16,771 bases of DNA from Hyphomicrobiaceae bacterium (GTDB lineage: Bacteria; Pseudomonadota; Alphaproteobacteria; Rhizobiales; JAKIUO01), in the NCBI GenBank assembly GCA_021647535.1, contig JAKIUO010000051.1, positions 1 through 16,771 on the forward strand. The letters are read 5' to 3'. The notes under the pieces are model-generated. The model had not been told where the DNA came from, ran no database searches, and was given only the letters and a program-made list of their open reading frames with translations. Position 1 is the first letter of the stretch, and each line of letters opens with the position of its first letter. This document shows positions 13,704 through 16,771 of this stretch, one piece after another. The position numbers and the translations under genes were made by a program.

Positions 13704-15139
13704 TGGGCATCCCCCTTGTTTTGAGGAGACGGGGAAACCGCGGTTTCGGTTTTCAGGAAGATGGTTGGCAGGCGGGCTGATATGAGGCCGCGCGGTTTCC
13801 AGACCATGATGGCCACCATAGCGAACCCAAACAGGATCATACGATAGAGAGAGGGGTCGAACTCTTGGCCAAAGACGTATTTCAATCCTTCCATATTGCG
13901 CAACAGCTCAAAGCCGCCGATCATCACAACAGAGGCGATGACAACACCGATCTGACTGCCCATGCCGCCTAGCACAACTATGGCCAATATGATGGCGCTT
14001 TCGATAAAGGTGAAACTTTCTGGTGAAATAAAGCCTTGCCTTGTGGCGAAAAAGCTGCCGGCAAAACCGCCAAACATAGCGCCGGTGGCAAAGGCGGTGA
14101 GCTTGGTATTGACGGTGTTGATGCCTAAGGAGCGACAGGCCGTTTCGTCTTCGCGCAAAGCTTCCCAGGCACGGCCAATCGGCAGGCGGCGCATTTTATG
14201 GGTGACGAAATTGGTCAACAGGGCGAGCAGCAGAATGATATAATAGAGGAATAAAATCCTGTGCAGGGAGGAATAGTCAAGGCCAAAAAATATATGAAAG
14301 GTCTGGTCGCCATAGCGCTTGAAGGGCAGGCCGAAAAAGCTGGGACGTGGAACACCTGAAAGACCGTCCGGCCCGCCAGTGAACTGGTACCAGTTGAGCA
14401 ATATGATGCGGATGATTTCGCCAAAGGCCAGGGTCACAATGGCCAGATAATCACCGCGCAAGCGCAATACCGGAAAGCCCAGAATGACCCCCCATGTGGC
14501 GGCAAGCAGACCGGCCAGCGGCAGACAGAGCCAGAAAGACAGGCCAAAATGCTGAGCCAGCAGCGCATAGGAATAAGCGCCAATCGCATAAAAAGCCACA
14601 TAGCCTAGATCGAGCAGACCGGCCAGCCCGACGACAATATTCAACCCCCAGCCCAGCATAATATAGGTGAGAATAAGGGTGGCAATATCAAACCAGTAAC
14701 GCAAAGGTAGCCCAGTGCCGAGTTTCAAATTGAAAAAAAACAGGAGCAGGGGCAGGATAAAGCACAGGGCGATCATGATGGTGCCGCCATGTTTGCCTAG
14801 CCCTTTCAATTTTTGTGCGAGCGCCAGCTGCCCAAACCAGCCTATTTTTTTGGACGAGGCCAGTTGCTCGAACCAACCCGGTTGTTTGAAGCTATGGGAG
14901 GAGAGGGCTTTCTTGTTCCACCAGAACAAATGAAGCAGCAGGCGTCCGCTAAAGACCAGGACCGTAATGCCTGCGACCAGAGTGAAACGGGGTTCAAGCA
15001 CGAGAGCACCCGCCGCGCTTTTTGTGCGCAGGCCAAGCATGAATATGGACAGCAAAAAAGCCATTGTCGCGGCCATCAAAGAACTGATGATTGCCCCTTT
15101 GACAACTGCTTTTTGTTTTTTTGAAAAAGCAGCTGTCAT
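13700..15139 (-). CDS. livM: branched-chain amino acid ABC transporter permease LivM (long N-terminal form)
   Basis: A 479-residue inner-membrane permease. The first 125 or so residues form an extension with two hydrophobic helices (about 17-36 and 52-72), corresponding to the DUF3382-type region of long LivM proteins. A polar loop (about 76-118) follows, with a degenerate 12-residue duplication. The permease core follows, with LDLGYVAFYAIGAYSYALL, VLRLRGDYLAIVTLAFGEI and the coupling segment GRAWEALREDETACRSLGIN, which contacts the ATPases. The C-terminal tail is polar and Pro/Ser-rich. It pairs with LivH. The ATG lies 4 bp after the livH stop, with only a weak GAGAAAG site inside livH, so initiation probably depends on livH translation. 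The length exceeds E. coli LivM (about 425), mostly at the N-terminus and loop. Confidence 0.95.
   Translation of the reverse strand: MTAAFSKKQKAVVKGAIISSLMAATMAFLLSIFMLGLRTKSAAGALVLEPRFTLVAGITVLVFSGRLLLHLFWWNKKALSSHSFKQPGWFEQLASSKKIGWFGQLALAQKLKGLGKHGGTIMIALCFILPLLLFFFNLKLGTGLPLRYWFDIATLILTYIMLGWGLNIVVGLAGLLDLGYVAFYAIGAYSYALLAQHFGLSFWLCLPLAGLLAATWGVILGFPVLRLRGDYLAIVTLAFGEIIRIILLNWYQFTGGPDGLSGVPRPSFFGLPFKRYGDQTFHIFFGLDYSSLHRILFLYYIILLLALLTNFVTHKMRRLPIGRAWEALREDETACRSLGINTVNTKLTAFATGAMFGGFAGSFFATRQGFISPESFTFIESAIILAIVVLGGMGSQIGVVIASVVMIGGFELLRNMEGLKYVFGQEFDPSLYRMILFGFAMVAIMVWKPRGLISARLPTIFLKTETAVSPSPQNKGDAQ
14813..14884 (-). repeat. degenerate 36-bp tandem duplication inside livM
   Basis: Two adjacent 36-bp units (14849-14884 and 14813-14848) encode QPGWFEQLASSK and KIGWFGQLALAQ. 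Six of twelve residues (GWF and QLA) are identical, and by my count 21 of 36 bases match. It lies in the polar loop between the N-terminal helices and the permease core. Confidence 0.6.
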
Positions 15140-15143
15140 GCGG

Positions 15144-16058
15144 TCAGACTTTCTCTACTTCAGGTTTGCCAAGCAGGCCTGACGGCATGAAAATCAATAC
15201 GATGGCAAGGGTTGCAAAGGCGGCGACATCTTTATATTCGATGGAGAAATAAGCGGACCAGAAGGTTTCAATAAGACCAATAATGAGCCCGCCGAGCATG
15301 GCACCGGGCAGGGAACCAATGCCGCCCAGAACAGCTGCCGTGAAGGCTTTTATGCCCGCGACAAAACCAATATAAAAATCAATGACGCCGTAATAGAGCA
15401 GATACATAAAGCCGGCGACAGAGGCCAGAGCCGCGCCAATGACAAAGGTCAGCGAGATGGTGCGATCGACATTGACGCCGAGCAGGGCGGCCATGGTGCG
15501 GTCCTGTTCGCAGGCGCGTTGCGAGCGTCCAAGGCTGGTTCTGGAAATCAGCCAGGAAAAACCGAGCATTAATATGAGGGTCGTGAGGATAATAATGATC
15601 TGCATATTGGAGATCTGCACGATAAAGCCATCATGTTCCATCAGCGTATAGCTGCCCTTGATAATGGGAGGCAGCGGCTTGACGCGCGCCCCTTGGGCAA
15701 TCTGCACATAGTTTTGCAGGACAATCGACATGCCAATCGCCGTTATCAGTGGGGCCAGTCGGAAGCTGTCGCGCAAGGGGCGATAAGCAAGGCGTTCAAC
15801 AGTCCAGCCATAGGCAGCTGTGATCACCATGGAAATCACCAGCACCAGGAACAAAGCCAGCGGGATAAAGGTCAGCCCGAGGGACAATAGAGCCAGAAAA
15901 ACAATCAGCGATATGAAAGAACTCACCATGAAAATATCGCCATGGGCAAAATTGATCATGCCGATAATACCATAGACCATGGTGTAGCCAATGGCGATCA
16001 GACCATAGATCGAACCAAGGGTGACGCCATTGATCAGCTGTTGAAGAAAATACTCCAT
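15144..16058 (-). CDS. livH: branched-chain amino acid ABC transporter permease LivH
   Basis: A 304-residue, very hydrophobic permease with about eight membrane helices. It begins MEYFLQQLINGVTLGSIYGL and continues IAIGYTMVYGIIGMINFAHGDIFM, the standard LivH N-terminus. The coupling motif is SLGRSQRACEQDRTMAALLGVN, and the C-terminal core is KAFTAAVLGGIGSLPGAMLGGLIIGL. It forms the channel with LivM. The frame is open upstream to 16181, but that part overlaps the CDGSH gene and has no similarity, so ATG 16056-16058 is chosen. The best ribosome binding site, AAGGGAG, lies 15 nt away, with a small hairpin in between. It is the first core gene of the liv operon; the CDGSH gene lies 62 bp upstream on the same strand and may share the transcript. 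Confidence 0.96.
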   Translation of the reverse strand: MEYFLQQLINGVTLGSIYGLIAIGYTMVYGIIGMINFAHGDIFMVSSFISLIVFLALLSLGLTFIPLALFLVLVISMVITAAYGWTVERLAYRPLRDSFRLAPLITAIGMSIVLQNYVQIAQGARVKPLPPIIKGSYTLMEHDGFIVQISNMQIIIILTTLILMLGFSWLISRTSLGRSQRACEQDRTMAALLGVNVDRTISLTFVIGAALASVAGFMYLLYYGVIDFYIGFVAGIKAFTAAVLGGIGSLPGAMLGGLIIGLIETFWSAYFSIEYKDVAAFATLAIVLIFMPSGLLGKPEVEKV

Positions 16059-16080
16059 GGCGTTCTCAAAACGCTCCCTT
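16059..16080 (-). promoter_or_regulatory. livH ribosome binding site with a bridging hairpin
   Basis: On the minus strand the order is AAGGGAG, then GCGTT-TTGAG-AACGC (a perfect 5-bp stem with a 5-nt loop, 16060-16074), then C and the ATG. Without the hairpin, the Shine-Dalgarno sequence would be too far from the start. Folding would bring them together. Confidence 0.5.
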
Positions 16081-16120
16081 GGGTTTGCGGTCTGTTGATT
16101 TGGTGACTGTTTTGGTACGC

Positions 16121-16363
16121 CTACAGTTTGGTATGTGCGCCATCGCAAAAGGGCTCGTTTTTGCTGTGTTTGCAGCCGCACATGAAATGAGGGCCAGTTT
16201 TTTCAGCTTCGAAGGCCATGGGGTCTATACCGGTTCCCTTATGTGAGCCATCACAAAATGGCTGGTTTTTGGAGCGGCCACAGCGGCACCAATAATATTT
16301 CTTGCCCTCTTCCAAATCAACCTTGTAGGGGCTTTTTTGAGCAATGACCCGATCTTTGGACAT
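16121..16363 (-). CDS. tandem CDGSH iron-sulfur domain protein
   Basis: An 80-residue soluble protein with two complete CDGSH-type [2Fe-2S] sites in the C-x-C-x8-C-x3-H spacing: C26, C28, C37, H41 (CRCGRSKNQPFCDGSH) and C62, C64, C73, H77 (CGCKHSKNEPFCDGAH). The three-Cys, one-His ligation is that of mitoNEET-family proteins. Two sites in one short chain match the MiNT/CISD3 class, found in bacteria and mitochondria. Such clusters are redox-active and can be transferred, but bacterial roles are poorly defined. There is no signal peptide or membrane helix, unlike mitoNEET itself. AGGAAGG precedes the ATG (16361-16363). The gene lies between the soxZ terminator and livH. A TTGAT-N3-ATCAA palindrome lies about 47-59 bp upstream of the start. 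Confidence 0.93.
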   Translation of the reverse strand: MSKDRVIAQKSPYKVDLEEGKKYYWCRCGRSKNQPFCDGSHKGTGIDPMAFEAEKTGPHFMCGCKHSKNEPFCDGAHTKL

Positions 16364-16409
16364 AGGTTTCCCTTCCTCTTGTCTTTAATGGAGTGATCCA
16401 GCTTTTATT

Positions 16410-16422
16410 TTGATGTGATCAA
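16410..16422. promoter_or_regulatory. TTGAT-N3-ATCAA palindrome upstream of the CDGSH gene
   Basis: TTGAT (16410-16414), GTG, ATCAA (16418-16422) form a perfect 5-bp inverted repeat. The half-sites equal those of the FNR/CRP-family box TTGAT-N4-ATCAA, but the gap is one base short. It may be an operator for the iron-sulfur gene; binding is not shown. Confidence 0.3.
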
Positions 16423-16491
16423 TCCGCTTATCTTTATCGACACATGGCACAGGGCGCAAGCTGCCAGACGAGAAGACCGGATTTAGGCCAC

Positions 16492-16531
16492 AAAAAAACC
16501 GCCTGCGAGTTTCCTGCAGGCGGTTTTTTTT
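16492..16531. terminator. Rho-independent terminator downstream of soxZ
   Basis: CCGCCTGC (16499-16506) pairs with GCAGGCGG (16516-16523) around a 9-nt loop. Seven A precede (16492-16498) and eight T follow (16524-16531). For the minus-strand soxZ transcript, the A run supplies the U-tract. The structure is symmetrical and could work in both directions, insulating the CDGSH/liv genes from sox transcription. Confidence 0.92.
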
Positions 16532-16612
16532 GTTTCTCTCAAAGTGCCGATTGGGCGGTTGTCCATCAGGAAAATCCGTCCAGACAATATGTCCAGCACC
16601 TGTCAGTCCAGA

Positions 16613-16771
16613 CTAGACTTTAATGCTCTTTTTGGCGGTGGTTTTTTTGCCGCCATCTTCCGTCCATGTAAATTCCATATCTCCTGAACCCGGCACTTTG
16701 AAATTGAAAGCAAAGTAGGGGTTGGCAGATACGGATGGATGGATGGTGGTTTTAAAGACATCTTTGCCGTT
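16613..16771 (-). CDS. soxZ: thiosulfate-oxidation carrier protein SoxZ, C-terminal part (5' end outside window)
   Basis: Fifty-two residues are visible, ending at TAG (16613-16615). They include HPSVSANPYFAFNFKVPGSG followed by DMEFTWTEDGGKKTTAKKSIKV, the characteristic C-terminal beta-sandwich end of SoxZ (ANPYFAFxFKVPxSGxxxFTWxDxxG). SoxZ pairs with SoxY to form the periplasmic carrier on which thiosulfate is oxidised while bound to a SoxY cysteine. SoxZ itself has no signal peptide and is exported with SoxY. The presence of soxZ suggests the rest of a sox cluster lies upstream of it, beyond the right edge of the window, and that the organism can oxidise reduced sulfur. The coding end is 81 bp from a terminator. 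Confidence 0.9.
   Translation of the reverse strand, partial: NGKDVFKTTIHPSVSANPYFAFNFKVPGSGDMEFTWTEDGGKKTTAKKSIKV

Noticed and set aside
16059..16181. N-terminal extension of LivH
   Set aside because: It overlaps the CDGSH gene and lacks similarity; the LivH family starts at MEYFLQQLINGV.

Overview
The window looks like ordinary chromosomal DNA of an alphaproteobacterium, probably near Hyphomicrobiales (Rhizobiales). The pointers are a PodJ/SEL1-type envelope protein, small proteins I recognise as DUF6867 and DUF6460 types, a liv operon in the order livH-livM-livG-livF-DUF6867-livK, and a Sox thiosulfate-oxidation gene at the right edge. I cannot name the genus. I see no phage, integrase, transposase, CRISPR array, tRNA or rRNA.

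Positions 1-3738 (+ strand): the 3' end of an ABC-F ATPase gene, a seven-helix CREST-type (alkaline ceramidase-like) membrane hydrolase, uvrC (nucleotide excision repair) and pgsA (phosphatidylglycerophosphate synthase). The first three genes are almost contiguous. uvrC starts at a GTG directly after the stop of the CREST gene and in the same frame. pgsA has its own candidate promoter.

Positions 3765-4673 (- strand): yjbQ and a small secreted coiled-coil protein of unknown function, with a candidate promoter upstream. A 396-bp divergent intergenic region (4674-5069) follows. It holds an 11-bp inverted repeat and a 40-bp imperfect hairpin that no gene explains.

Positions 5070-10323 (+ strand): a 1125-residue PodJ-like protein with a long low-complexity cytoplasmic part, hexapeptide repeats, one membrane helix and four SEL1 repeats; a terminator; a two-helix membrane protein and a YedK/HMCES-type SRAP abasic-site protein (likely one transcript); then iron superoxide dismutase with a strong, probably bidirectional terminator.

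Positions 10505-16363 (- strand): a complete branched-chain amino acid (or related substrate) ABC importer. livH, livM, livG and livF are tightly coupled, followed by a DUF6867 membrane protein and the periplasmic binding protein. A tandem CDGSH iron-sulfur protein lies just upstream of livH. The right edge holds a terminator and the 3' end of soxZ.

No clearly new multi-gene system is visible. The points most worth checking are the PodJ-like protein and its in-frame repeats, the CREST/uvrC junction, the hairpin between the livH ribosome binding site and its start codon, and the structured 4674-5069 intergenic region.
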